Source: Pseudomonadales bacterium
GTDB lineage: Bacteria > Pseudomonadota > Gammaproteobacteria > Pseudomonadales > Halieaceae
Assembly: GCA_024234675.1 (NCBI GenBank)
Contig: JACKNU010000003.1
Coordinates: 1 to 64,000 of the forward strand
Length of the DNA stretch: 64,000 nt
Reading direction: 5' to 3'
The position numbers and the translations under genes were made by a program. Under the pieces are notes generated by a model. The model was not told where the DNA came from and made no database searches. It saw only the letters and a program-made list of their open reading frames with translations. Below, piece by piece: positions 34,070 through 42,965 of this stretch. The stretch's first letter is position 1; each line of letters starts with the position of its first letter.

Positions 34070-35272
34070 GTGGCGGTGAGCCTGGATGCCATGGAAACCC
34101 TGGCCGCGGCGATCGCCGTGCTGTTCGTGGGTGCGGCGGTACAGGCGCGAATCGGCTTGCTGCGGGATAACAACATCCCCATCCCGGTAGTTGGCGGCTT
34201 ACTGTTTGCCGTGCTCACCACGGTTGCCTTCCTGGGTTTCGACTTCCGCATCGGCTTCGATATGGCCCTGAAGGAACCGATGATGCTGGCTTTCTTCACC
34301 AGTATCGGCCTGGGCGCCGACTTCCGCCTGCTGGTGCGCGGCGGGCCCAGGCTGCTACTGTTCGGCGCGGTCTGTATCGTCTATCTCATCCTGCAGGATG
34401 GCCTGGGCCTGGTGGCCGCCATGGGCATGGACCTGCATCCCCTGGTGGGGCTGCTGGGCGGTTCCATAACACTGTCCGGTGGACACGGTACCGGGGCGGC
34501 ATACGCCGCCAGGTTTGCCGATGTGCAGAATATCGCCGGGGTAATGGAACTGGCCATGGCCTGTGCGACCTTCGGGCTTATTATCGGGGGCCTGATAGGC
34601 GGCCCCGTGGCGGGCCGTCTCATCCGCCTGCACAACCTCGAGGCGGCTTCCAGCCACGAGTACCCGGTTGCCCGCCAGGAAACTGAAACCCACAGCCCGG
34701 TGAACAGCGACACCCTGTTGCAGACCCTGTTCATCATACTGGTTTGCCTGATCGGCGGCCTGTTACTGGCAAAGGCCCTGGCCGGCGCGGCATTTACCCT
34801 GCCGGGCTTCGTATGGTGCCTGATGATCGGGGTGATGCTGCGCAACCTGGAACACCTGGTGCCCAGCCTCGCGATTCACAGGCCGACCGTTGACATGCTG
34901 GGTTCCGTGTCCCTGTCGATCTTTCTCGCCATGGCCCTGATGTCGCTGCGCCTCTGGGAGTTGCTCAGTCTCGCCGGACCATTACTGGTGATGCTGCTCA
35001 TACAGACAGTGGGTATGGCCCTGTTCGCAAGTCTCGTCACCTTCAGGGTCATGGGCAGCAACTACGACTCGGCTATCATCGCCGGCGGCCACTGCGGGTT
35101 CGGCATGGGCGCCACGCCCACCGCGGTCGCGAATATGGAGGCCCTCACCCACCGCTACGGTCCATCGCCCCAGGCCTTCCTGGTGGTGCCCCTGATGGGC
35201 GCGTTTTTCATCGACTTCCTCAATGCGCTAGTGATCCAGGGCTACCTGGCGCTGCCGCTGTTCGGGTCATAG
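34070..35272 (+). CDS. gltS: Sodium/glutamate symporter, GltS family
   Basis: 400 aa, ten or so TM helices with the two inverted-repeat reentrant loops of GltS: LSGGHGTGAAYA and GGHCGFGMGATPTAVANM. Also DNNIPIPVVGGLLFA near the N-terminus. GTG start at 34070 has GGAGG 8 bases upstream. It takes up glutamate (or a related acid) with Na+. The next gene, a TAXI-type binding lipoprotein, begins 3 bases after its stop, so the pair is almost certainly co-transcribed and coupled, an unusual pairing because GltS needs no binding protein. Confidence 0.93.
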   Translation: MAVSLDAMETLAAAIAVLFVGAAVQARIGLLRDNNIPIPVVGGLLFAVLTTVAFLGFDFRIGFDMALKEPMMLAFFTSIGLGADFRLLVRGGPRLLLFGAVCIVYLILQDGLGLVAAMGMDLHPLVGLLGGSITLSGGHGTGAAYAARFADVQNIAGVMELAMACATFGLIIGGLIGGPVAGRLIRLHNLEAASSHEYPVARQETETHSPVNSDTLLQTLFIILVCLIGGLLLAKALAGAAFTLPGFVWCLMIGVMLRNLEHLVPSLAIHRPTVDMLGSVSLSIFLAMALMSLRLWELLSLAGPLLVMLLIQTVGMALFASLVTFRVMGSNYDSAIIAGGHCGFGMGATPTAVANMEALTHRYGPSPQAFLVVPLMGAFFIDFLNALVIQGYLALPLFGS

Positions 35273-35274
35273 CC

Positions 35275-36819
35275 ATGACCGGCGCGGCACGCCTTACAAC
35301 CATCAGCCTGCTGCTGTTGCTGCTGGCCTGCCTGGCCGGCTGCGACCGCGGCCCCACTGCGGGAAGGCTGGAGCGAGATCTGCAGGAACGCCTGGACAGC
35401 CATTTCCAGCAGGACCTGTTCTCGGTAGAAAAATTTCACCGCACCGGCTCGGCGCCGTTCAGGGATCTGGAGAACAATACCTCCGGTGTCTACGTTTACT
35501 ACGATGCCGAGCTGGAACTGCTCAAGGACTACAGCCTGGCCGAATGGCGTGGGTTGAACCTCGGCACCCTGGCCTATGCCATTGGCGCGACCGAGTCCGG
35601 AGTCGATGGTTTCCGTGCACAGGGCAATACCGCTGGGGATCTTCTCAAGGTGCACGGCCGCTTTGCCTACATGGAGAACGGCAGCGGTGATTGGACGTCA
35701 CTGGACAAGCAATCCGCGCCCCCGCCGCGCCAGCCGGAGCCGGCCACGGACAGCAACGGCCCCAGTCCCGAATCGATATTGCGTGACGCCCGCGCGCTGC
35801 TGGCCAACGCCCAGGAGTACAAGCAGGACTCGACGGCGTCCGTGATCGCCGAAGAGCTGGGTGTGGCCATCGATCGGATAGACCTGCGCACAGCACGACT
35901 CAGGGGCGAAACTACCCTGGGTTCCGGGCCGGTAACCGGCACCTATTTTGCCTTTGGCCAAGCACTGAGCCTCTATGCGAAGCAGCGCGGTACCGCCGTA
36001 TTCAGCGCGACCTCGGAGGGCAGCGTCGAAAACGCCAGTCGCCTGCAGGCGGGTCGGCTGGATTTCGGACTCGTCCAGAGCGATGTCGCCACGCTACTGC
36101 ATCGCGGCGTTGTGAGTGCCGGGTTCTACCCCTACAGAGAGCTGCGCGCGGTGGCCAGCTTGTGGCCGGAGGCGGTACAGCTGCTCACGCTGGAGGCCAG
36201 CGGCATAAGCAGCCTGGAGGGTCTGCGGGGACGGCGGGTGGCTATCGGCCAGCGCGGCTCGGGCAGCCGCATCAACGCCCTGCTTATCGGCATGGTCGTG
36301 GGGCTCGATAAGGACCAGTTGCCCGATATCCGGGAGATCAGCCTGGCCAGGGGTATTGCGCAACTGGAGCGCGGCGAGGTGGATGCCCTGTTCCTTACCG
36401 AGGCGATACCTGCGCGCTCCATCCAGGCGCTGGCATCGCGACGCGACGATTTGCGGTATATCTCCATGCCGCCACCGCTGCTGGACAAACTGGCTGAGCG
36501 GCACTTCGCATACTACCCGCTGACCGTGCCCGCCAGGACATACCCCGGCCAGACCGAGCCCTTCAGCACCATTGGCCTCACTGCAGCGCTTATGACCCAC
36601 AGCAACGTGGCGGATGAACGGGTGGAGCAAATGCTCGAGCTGTTGGTCAGCGGAGGAGATGAACTGGCTCGGCGCTATTACCGGGCCGCATTCATCTCCA
36701 GGGAGACCATGCAACTGGGGTTGGCAGTGCCGCTGCACCCGGCCGCCCAGCGCTTCTACGACCGTTTTGACCGGCAACAGGCCCATGAGCAGGACGCCGA
36801 CAATTCAACGGGAGACTGA
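35275..36819 (+). CDS. TAXI-type TRAP solute-binding lipoprotein with extra N-terminal domain
   Basis: 514 aa. Lipoprotein signal ends ACLAGC (Cys about residue 22). A distinct domain of about 110 residues follows (SGVYVYYDAELELLKDY, GLNLGTLAYAIGA, GNTAGDLLKVHG), then a Pro/Ser linker and a helical stretch. From about residue 219 the TAXI/NMT1-like fold begins: GPVTGTYFAFGQALSLYA, SEGSVENASRLQAGRLDFGLVQSD (in parts), LRGRRVAIGQRGSGS. Normally TAXI proteins feed a TRAP permease; none is present. It is 3 bases downstream of gltS. I recognise the C-terminal family firmly; the N-terminal domain has no name I can give. Confidence 0.88.
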   Translation: MTGAARLTTISLLLLLLACLAGCDRGPTAGRLERDLQERLDSHFQQDLFSVEKFHRTGSAPFRDLENNTSGVYVYYDAELELLKDYSLAEWRGLNLGTLAYAIGATESGVDGFRAQGNTAGDLLKVHGRFAYMENGSGDWTSLDKQSAPPPRQPEPATDSNGPSPESILRDARALLANAQEYKQDSTASVIAEELGVAIDRIDLRTARLRGETTLGSGPVTGTYFAFGQALSLYAKQRGTAVFSATSEGSVENASRLQAGRLDFGLVQSDVATLLHRGVVSAGFYPYRELRAVASLWPEAVQLLTLEASGISSLEGLRGRRVAIGQRGSGSRINALLIGMVVGLDKDQLPDIREISLARGIAQLERGEVDALFLTEAIPARSIQALASRRDDLRYISMPPPLLDKLAERHFAYYPLTVPARTYPGQTEPFSTIGLTAALMTHSNVADERVEQMLELLVSGGDELARRYYRAAFISRETMQLGLAVPLHPAAQRFYDRFDRQQAHEQDADNSTGD

Positions 36820-37067
36820 AGCCGGGGCAAGCGCCCTGTCGCACCGGCAACTTACAATTAACAGACAAACAGATTCAATGTCCTATATGACTGTGATAGC
36901 GTATCGACAGACTATAAGACGGAAGTTGCTATATGTCCTGTTTCTTCGACAGGGGATGCCAAGGTCCAGCGGTCCTGTTCAGGGTCGGGCCCACCGAGTC
37001 GACTTCAATACACCTGGAACGCTGTGCTGGCAAGGTGCCCGGTTCACGGCAGCCCCGCTAGCTGCCG

Positions 37068-38942
37068 GTGTCCCTGCGAGGCAAACTCAATGCACTGATC
37101 CTGGGGCTGGCATTGTTCCTGGGGGTCGCCTCATGCCTGCTCACCCTCAGCGGTGAGCAATATCAAGCCATCGAGCAGCATATTGCCATGACGGGGCTGC
37201 TGGTGGCCCTGTCCATACTCATCGGCTACCTGATGATACGCCGCCTTACCCGCCCCCTGGCGAGTTTGAACGCTTTCGCCGCGGACCTGGTCGCCGGCCA
37301 GTTGGATGGGGAGGCGCAGATCGATGCAGTGAACGAGCTGGCCGATGTCGCCACCGCACTCAATACCGTGGTGCAGCAACGCAACTCCACGGCGCAGAAG
37401 TCCGGTGCACAACAGAACCTGAGCGCCGAATGGGAAGCGCGCGTGGCGGAGCTATCGCGCCGCAATTCAGAACTCGATGAGGAATTACGCGAAGCGGCAA
37501 AGGCCAGGGATACCCTGTGGAAACTGGCCTACTACGACAGCCTGACCGCGCTGCCCAACAAACAGTATTTCCTCGATTACCTGGAGCGGACCCTGCACAC
37601 AGCGCAACGCAATGGCGACCAGGTGGCGCTGTTGTTCCTGGACCTGGACAACCTCAAGGAGGTCAACGACTCCTTTGGCCGCTCGATGTGCGATGTGCTG
37701 CGCAAGGAGGTCTCGCAACGTTTGACCGGCTGTGTCCGCGACAGCGATATGGTTGGCCTCAACGTCGAACCCAGCTCGCGATTCGATATCTCCCGGTTCG
37801 GGAGCGACCAGTTCGCGATCCTGCTGAGCCAGGTCGAGAAACTCGAATCTGCCGGCATCGTGGCGAAGCGTATCGTCGAGGCGCTGGCAGCGCCCATTCT
37901 GATCGAGGACCAGCCGGTGAGCCTCTCGGTCAGTATCGGCATTGCCGTGGCACCCGGGGACGCATCGGACTCGAAGGGGTTGATCAGGGCGGCCGATACC
38001 GCCATGTACCATGCAAAGAAGCCCGGCCGTTCGGGAATCTCGTATTACCAGAATCACATGGAAGAACCGCGACTCGACCAGGTGCGGCTGAAAACGGAGT
38101 TGCGGGAGGCGGTTACACGCGAGGAACTCGTTCTGCATTACCAACCGCAGGTCGACATACGCAACGGCACCATCGTGGGTGCGGAGGCCCTGTTGCGCTG
38201 GAACCACCCTGAGCAGGGCTTCATCCCTCCTTTGCAGTTTATACCCCTGGCAGAGGAAATGGATATCATAACCGAGCTCGGGAAATGGACATTACAGGAA
38301 GCCTGTCGCCAACTGAACGACTTCGAGCTGCAGGGGCTCAAACTGCCCAAGGTAACGATTAATATTTCAGCGTTGCAGTTCAATTCAGGTTTTATCGCCA
38401 CCGTGCAAGACGTTCTGGACCAAAGCGGGATAGATCCGTCCCGCCTGCAGTTCGAACTCACAGAGGGAGCAATCATCACCGACATCGGCGGTACCATAGA
38501 GACCCTGCAGGAATTGAAAAAACTGGGGGTTGAACTGTCAATAGATGACTTTGGCACAGGTTACTCGCCGTTGAGCTACCTGAGTCGCTTCCCCCTGGAC
38601 GAACTTAAAATTGACCGCCGTTTCATCATCAGGTCCCAGGAGAGTGAGACCGACGCCAATCTGGTCAAGGGCTTTATCGCCATGGCCAAATGTATGAAAC
38701 TCAGGCTGGTGGCGACCGGTGTCGAGACCCGCGAGCAGTTTGACTTCCTGGCGGCCAACGGCGTTTTTATCTTGCAGGGCTACCTGTTCAGCGAACCGGT
38801 CGACGCGAGGCAGCTCAAATCCCTGCTCACACCCTGGCATTTCATGGAACAACTCATGCGGCTGACCAAGGAACTGGATACAACAGGCGAGCCGGGCAAT
38901 GGGCGGGGCAGCAAAGGCACTGGTTGGGAGCTGAAATCATGA
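37068..38942 (+). CDS. GGDEF-EAL protein with degenerate GGDEF motif and altered EAL site
   Basis: 624 aa; GTG start, weak ribosome-binding site, after a 248-bp gap in which I see no gene. Two TM helices (about 10-28 and 42-58), a HAMP-like linker, a short coiled coil (residues 115-150), then GGDEF and EAL domains. The GGDEF signature reads GSDQF (residues 245-249), so cyclase activity is doubtful. The EAL domain keeps EALLRW (Glu373), NISALQFN, FELTEG, IDDFGTGYS and LKIDRRF, but the EGVET motif is TGVET: Thr550 replaces a conserved active-site Glu. It may bind c-di-GMP or GTP as a sensor rather than act catalytically (inference). Confidence 0.93.
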   Translation: MSLRGKLNALILGLALFLGVASCLLTLSGEQYQAIEQHIAMTGLLVALSILIGYLMIRRLTRPLASLNAFAADLVAGQLDGEAQIDAVNELADVATALNTVVQQRNSTAQKSGAQQNLSAEWEARVAELSRRNSELDEELREAAKARDTLWKLAYYDSLTALPNKQYFLDYLERTLHTAQRNGDQVALLFLDLDNLKEVNDSFGRSMCDVLRKEVSQRLTGCVRDSDMVGLNVEPSSRFDISRFGSDQFAILLSQVEKLESAGIVAKRIVEALAAPILIEDQPVSLSVSIGIAVAPGDASDSKGLIRAADTAMYHAKKPGRSGISYYQNHMEEPRLDQVRLKTELREAVTREELVLHYQPQVDIRNGTIVGAEALLRWNHPEQGFIPPLQFIPLAEEMDIITELGKWTLQEACRQLNDFELQGLKLPKVTINISALQFNSGFIATVQDVLDQSGIDPSRLQFELTEGAIITDIGGTIETLQELKKLGVELSIDDFGTGYSPLSYLSRFPLDELKIDRRFIIRSQESETDANLVKGFIAMAKCMKLRLVATGVETREQFDFLAANGVFILQGYLFSEPVDARQLKSLLTPWHFMEQLMRLTKELDTTGEPGNGRGSKGTGWELKS

Positions 38943-40129
38943 GCGATGAAGCACGCGATTCCGCTGCAAACTTCGACCATCTGGTCGTCCTGCAGGAACT
39001 GGAGGGAATTATCGCCGGCTATAAGGCGCCGGACGACCTCGACCAGTTGATGAAAGGGCCCTGGATGGACATCGCCAGCACCCTGCTGGAGCTGTTCGGT
39101 GAGCAGTCCGACTCCTGGCGACGGATGGTCTGGTTTACCCGCATAGTGTGCAATGCCATCGCTTCGAGTCTCGCCAAGGGGGATGCCGAGTCACTTGAAC
39201 AGGCCTTGCACACCTTCATGATCTGGCTGCGGCTCTGCAATGAAGAGACAGAGTCGCTGGATCTGGCACTGGTGGCGGCCGAGTACCTTTGCAAACGCCT
39301 GAAGATCCAGATGCTGGCCAGTTTGGGCAGCAATGAAACTGGCGGGGGGGTAGAAGCCCCCACCCCCACTCCAGAGGCCGCGGCGCAAGAGCGGCCGGAA
39401 CCGGAGCAGGCTCAGGCCGCGGGTGCACTGGAGTCCGATTTGGAACTCGAACTCGAACCCGAACTGGAACTCGAGCCCGAACCCGGACCCGGACCCGAAC
39501 TGGAACTCGAGCCCGAACCCGAATCGGCCCTCGAACCCGAGTCCGAGCCCGAGCCTGAACCCGAGCCCCGGTTGGCAGCTGCGCAGGAGGCTGCACCGGC
39601 ATCACCAGAGATACCGCCCGACCTGACCGAGTACGCCGGCCCCCAGTACCTGTCGGAACCGACCGAGTCACCACAGGCAACCGACGCGCCGGCCCCGGTC
39701 GGGGAGGCACAGCCAGTCACTGCCGGCACGACGCAAGAATACTATCTTAATGGACAAGCCATCATTACCAGCGCAGGAGATGCTCTCATGGATATTCCGA
39801 CACTCTCGGAGAAACTTCATACCCCCCTGGACAACGAATCAGAACCGAAGTCGAGCGGGGATCCCACCCACGCCACGGAACGGCCGTCGACGGAAAAATC
39901 GAAGTCGACTATTGTCCCCGTCGGCATATGGCTGGGATTCCACGATGAGGATGTGTCCACCATGGTGAAGCTCGCAGTGTATGACCGGGCAAACGACAAT
40001 TACATCTTCGCCAACAAGCAGGGCTTCCTGGTTCGCCAGATGAATACGCCGGACCTACTTGACCTGATAGAGAATCAACTCGTCGACATTATCGAGCGCC
40101 GCCTGGTTACCCGCAAGCCTGCTGGTTGA
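38939..40129 (+). CDS. DUF1631-like acidic protein, shortened
   Basis: 396 aa; ATG 38939 overlaps the upstream stop (ATGA) with GGGAG 8 bases before it. Residues 1-120 (KGPWMDIASTLLELFGEQS, WRRMVWFTRIVCNAIA) resemble the helical middle part of DUF1631 proteins and the C-terminus (VGIWLGFHDEDVSTMVKLAV, NDNYIFANKQGFLVRQM) their final beta domain. Between lies a long Glu/Pro/Leu low-complexity tract. DUF1631 proteins are usually about 700 aa, so much of the middle is missing or replaced. Coupling to the GGDEF-EAL gene suggests a partner in c-di-GMP signalling (inference from context). Confidence 0.7.
   Translation: MSDEARDSAANFDHLVVLQELEGIIAGYKAPDDLDQLMKGPWMDIASTLLELFGEQSDSWRRMVWFTRIVCNAIASSLAKGDAESLEQALHTFMIWLRLCNEETESLDLALVAAEYLCKRLKIQMLASLGSNETGGGVEAPTPTPEAAAQERPEPEQAQAAGALESDLELELEPELELEPEPGPGPELELEPEPESALEPESEPEPEPEPRLAAAQEAAPASPEIPPDLTEYAGPQYLSEPTESPQATDAPAPVGEAQPVTAGTTQEYYLNGQAIITSAGDALMDIPTLSEKLHTPLDNESEPKSSGDPTHATERPSTEKSKSTIVPVGIWLGFHDEDVSTMVKLAVYDRANDNYIFANKQGFLVRQMNTPDLLDLIENQLVDIIERRLVTRKPAG
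39427..39573. repeat. Glu-Pro/Glu-Leu coding repeat
   Basis: In-frame imperfect hexanucleotide-type repeats (GAACTCGAGCCC and GAACCCGAG variants) encode an acidic tract of roughly 50 residues alternating Glu with Pro or Leu. Length variation between strains would be expected. It probably makes an extended flexible spacer. Confidence 0.8.
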
Positions 40130-40218
40130 GGCGGGCAAACCAGCGTTCTACTACTGAATTCTCGCCGGTAGCGGGCTGCTGAACAGCGCTATTTACCGGC
40201 CTCCACGGAGTAATACCT

Positions 40219-41442
40219 ATGTCAGGCTGCCCGGCATTCGATCTCACTGCCCCGGAAACCTACCTGGGAGGCTTGCCGCGGGACACTTTCAGGTACCTGC
40301 GCGCTGAGCAGCCAGTCTACTGGCACGAGGATCCGCTACAACAGCGCGGTTTCTGGGTGATCACTCGTCATCGGGACCTGGACTTCATTTCCAAGAATCC
40401 GCTGCTGTTTTCCTCGGAGGCCGAAACCTGCTTCCTGCACGAGCAGGATCCGGAGATGCTGGCAATGATGCGCCTGCAGCTGATCAACATGGACCCGCCC
40501 AAGCACATCAAGTATCGACGCCTGGTTCGCAATGCCTTCACTCCCAAAGCGGTGGACTCCTACGAGCAGCGTTTTCGCGAGATCGCCAGGGACATACTGG
40601 ACAGGGCGGTAACTGGCGGGCGCTGTGAGTTTGTGGAAGAAGTGGCGGCCGAACTGCCGCTTATCGCCATCTGCGAGCTGATGGGTGTGCCACTTGAGCA
40701 GAGAGGCCGACTCTTCGAACTCACCAATATCATGATTGGCATGGATGACCCGGAGCTCTCCACCACACAGGAGGAGGGCACCATGGCCATGATGGAAATG
40801 TTCATGATGGCCCAGGAACTGGCGGCACAGCAAAGAACCGCCCCCAGGGACGACATCGTAAACGTGCTGCTCAACGGGACCGTGGAAGATGAGCCCCTCA
40901 CCGACGAGGAGTTCTGCTACTTCTTCCTGCTACTGATCGTGGCCGGCAACGAGACCACTCGCACCGTGACCAGCCACGGCATGCGCCTGCTGATCGAGCA
41001 TGGCCAGTACCAGCAGCTGGCCGACAATCCCGGGCTGCTGGAGGGTGCCATCGAGGAGTTCCTGCGCTACAACCCTGCGGTCATCGCCTTTCGCCGCACC
41101 GCCACCGAGGATGTGGAAGTCGGGGGGCAACTGATCAGGAAAGGCGACAAAATCCAGATGTACTACGGCTCCGCCAGCGCCGATGAGGCCATTTTCAGCG
41201 ACAGCGACACTTTCGATATCACCCGCGCCCAACGCGAGGAAGTCAGAAACAATCACCGCGCGTTCGGCATCGGTGAGCACTTCTGCCTGGGTTCGCACCT
41301 GGCGCGACTGGAACTGAAGGTCATTTTCGAGGAAATTTTACGGCGCATCCGCAATCCGCGCCTCGATGGCGAGATCGCGTGGCTGCGCTCCAATTTTATC
41401 AATGGTATTAAATCCATGCCGATCAGCTTTGACATTGCCTGA
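40219..41442 (+). CDS. Cytochrome P450
   Basis: 407-aa soluble class I bacterial P450. Heme ligand Cys356 in FGIGEHFCLGSHLAR, I-helix oxygen-activation motif AGNETTR, K-helix ExxR in EEFLR, and the ERR-triad Arg region (FRRTATEDVEVGG). The C-helix MDPPKHIKYRRLV is typical of the CYP124/125/142 and related groups acting on sterol or lipid chains (family resemblance only). GGAG is 9 bases before the ATG. No ferredoxin or reductase gene lies alongside. First gene of a same-strand run through 44623. Confidence 0.95.
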   Translation: MSGCPAFDLTAPETYLGGLPRDTFRYLRAEQPVYWHEDPLQQRGFWVITRHRDLDFISKNPLLFSSEAETCFLHEQDPEMLAMMRLQLINMDPPKHIKYRRLVRNAFTPKAVDSYEQRFREIARDILDRAVTGGRCEFVEEVAAELPLIAICELMGVPLEQRGRLFELTNIMIGMDDPELSTTQEEGTMAMMEMFMMAQELAAQQRTAPRDDIVNVLLNGTVEDEPLTDEEFCYFFLLLIVAGNETTRTVTSHGMRLLIEHGQYQQLADNPGLLEGAIEEFLRYNPAVIAFRRTATEDVEVGGQLIRKGDKIQMYYGSASADEAIFSDSDTFDITRAQREEVRNNHRAFGIGEHFCLGSHLARLELKVIFEEILRRIRNPRLDGEIAWLRSNFINGIKSMPISFDIA

Positions 41443-41471
41443 ATGGACTTCTTTCGGAGCGGAGACCAAGT

Positions 41472-41840
41472 ATGCCGACAGCTTACCCATTGCTCAAACT
41501 CAACGATCGGGTGGTCGATGGCGAGGAGTATTACCTCGATGCCCATAAACTGATCTCGGGGAATCCCAGGCAAACTGTCTGGAATCACTATACCGATCCC
41601 ACCGGCAGGTATTTTTCCGGCTTCTGGGAAAGCGAGGTGGGCAAATGGCATATCCATTACACCGAGGAGGAAACCTGTCACCTGCTGGCAGGAGTGAGCA
41701 TTGTGACTGACGAGGCCGGTACCGCAACCACCCTGAGGGCGGGCGACAGCTTTGTCATTCCCAAAGGCTTCAAGGGGACTTGGGAAGTGGTGCAACCAAG
41801 CCGCAAACTCTACGCCATCTTCGAAGAACCGGCCCGGTAG
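41472..41840 (+). CDS. Cupin-domain protein (DUF861/Cupin_3 type)
   Basis: 122 aa. Cupin_3 signature: FSGFWESEVGKWHIHYTEEETCHLLAGV (in parts) and LRAGDSFVIPKGFKGTWEV, as in ureidoglycine aminohydrolase-like cupins. The metal-binding HxH (WHIHY), Glu (TEEE) are visible. GGAG lies about 9 bases upstream. Begins 29 bp after the P450 and ends 1 base before the proposed TTG of the kinase-like gene, so these three look like one operon. Function unknown. Confidence 0.88.
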   Translation: MPTAYPLLKLNDRVVDGEEYYLDAHKLISGNPRQTVWNHYTDPTGRYFSGFWESEVGKWHIHYTEEETCHLLAGVSIVTDEAGTATTLRAGDSFVIPKGFKGTWEVVQPSRKLYAIFEEPAR

Positions 41841-41841
41841 T

Positions 41842-42891
41842 TTGGGGGAACTCACCTCCACAGCCGGCCGCCGGCCCCTGGCGCACAATGCGGAGCATAT
41901 CGAGCAGCTCTGCAAGCTGTTTGACCTGGGCACAGTCCTCGGCTCCCCCAGGCGGGTGCCCGGAGGTTTTCATCACTGCATGTGGCGGCTGGAGACACAA
42001 AGCGGCTGCTTTGCTGTCAAGCAATTGGCCAGCGACATGGACACGGCAAACCCGGATATCGTCACCCAGGTAAACGCCACGGAAGTCACCGCCCGCGAGT
42101 TTGCGAGGCAGGGCGTTCCGGCCCTGTATGCGCTGCACACCGGTGGAGCTCACCTGCAGTTGCTGGACGGTGTCGGCTATCTCGTCTACCCGTGGACCGA
42201 CGCCCGCGCCTGCCACAGGAACGGCATTGAGGAGCGTCACGCCATCATCGTCGCCGACACCCTGGCCCATATGCATAGCAGCGATATCAAAGTGCCGGCG
42301 CTCAGCGATGTGCCCTCCTTCCCGGTAACCGCTGAGCGGGTGGTGGAACTGGTAAAGCTGGCCCGACAGCGCAACGTGCGCTACAGCGATATTCTCGAAG
42401 ATCGCCTGGAAGACATCCTGCGGATCGTGGCGCTGCACGCGCCAGCACTGGAGCGCCTCGCAGAACGCCAGGTCATAAGCCACGGCGACCTGGACCACAA
42501 GAACATCCTCTGGGAAGAGACAGGAGCGCCACTGCTGATCGATTGGGAATCGGCGCGCCGCCTGAATCCCACCTATGAGTTGCTGCTGGAGGCACTGGAC
42601 TGGGGCGGCATCACGGCCCACTTCGACGCCAGGCCGTTCACCACCATCCTGCGGGCCTACGTGGATGCCGGCGGGGTAATAGCTGAGGACATGATTCCGG
42701 CATCCTCTGACGCCATCCAGGGAGCCTGGGTCAGTTGGTTGCTGTACAACGTGGGCAGGGCCGTGGGCCTGAAGGATACACGGCAGCGCGCCATAGGCTC
42801 CAGTCAGGTCGATCTCGTTCTCAGTGCCCTGCTGCGTATGGAAAAGCAGAAGGACAGGTTGACCGAGATTGCCATAAAGTATGCGTCCTGA
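41842..42891 (+). CDS. Aminoglycoside-phosphotransferase-fold (APH/choline-kinase-like) kinase
   Basis: About 349 aa. The frame is open back to 41752 inside the cupin gene; TTG 41842, right after the cupin stop, is the likeliest start, though its ribosome-binding site is poor. Kinase marks: ATP-lysine in CFAVKQLA, catalytic loop ISHGDLDHKNILW (Asp base, Asn Mg ligand), and metal Asp in LLIDWESARR. APH-fold enzymes phosphorylate small hydroxylated compounds such as choline, homoserine, or macrolides. Context with a P450 and cupin suggests a metabolite-specific kinase rather than antibiotic resistance (inference). Confidence 0.85.
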   Translation: MGELTSTAGRRPLAHNAEHIEQLCKLFDLGTVLGSPRRVPGGFHHCMWRLETQSGCFAVKQLASDMDTANPDIVTQVNATEVTAREFARQGVPALYALHTGGAHLQLLDGVGYLVYPWTDARACHRNGIEERHAIIVADTLAHMHSSDIKVPALSDVPSFPVTAERVVELVKLARQRNVRYSDILEDRLEDILRIVALHAPALERLAERQVISHGDLDHKNILWEETGAPLLIDWESARRLNPTYELLLEALDWGGITAHFDARPFTTILRAYVDAGGVIAEDMIPASSDAIQGAWVSWLLYNVGRAVGLKDTRQRAIGSSQVDLVLSALLRMEKQKDRLTEIAIKYAS

Positions 42892-42965
42892 TGAAAATAG
42901 CGCAGGAAACTTTTTCCCCGCGCCATTTGCGGCATTAGCCGGGAGTACAAGAAAGGGTAGTTACT

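Noticed and set aside
36820..37067. Possible gene between the TAXI and GGDEF-EAL genes
   Set aside because: Only an out-of-frame extension of the shadow ORF 36614-37156 covers it. The area is AT-richer (36860-36930) and more likely a promoter and leader.
39412..39729. Ser/Gly-rich minus-strand ORF (SGSGS repeats) as a possible surface protein
   Set aside because: It is the reverse complement of the Glu/Pro repeat in the DUF1631-like gene; the repeat alone produces the pattern.
41842..42891. APH-fold kinase as an antibiotic-resistance gene
   Set aside because: Only the general APH catalytic motifs are present, and the metabolic neighbourhood argues for a small-molecule kinase.
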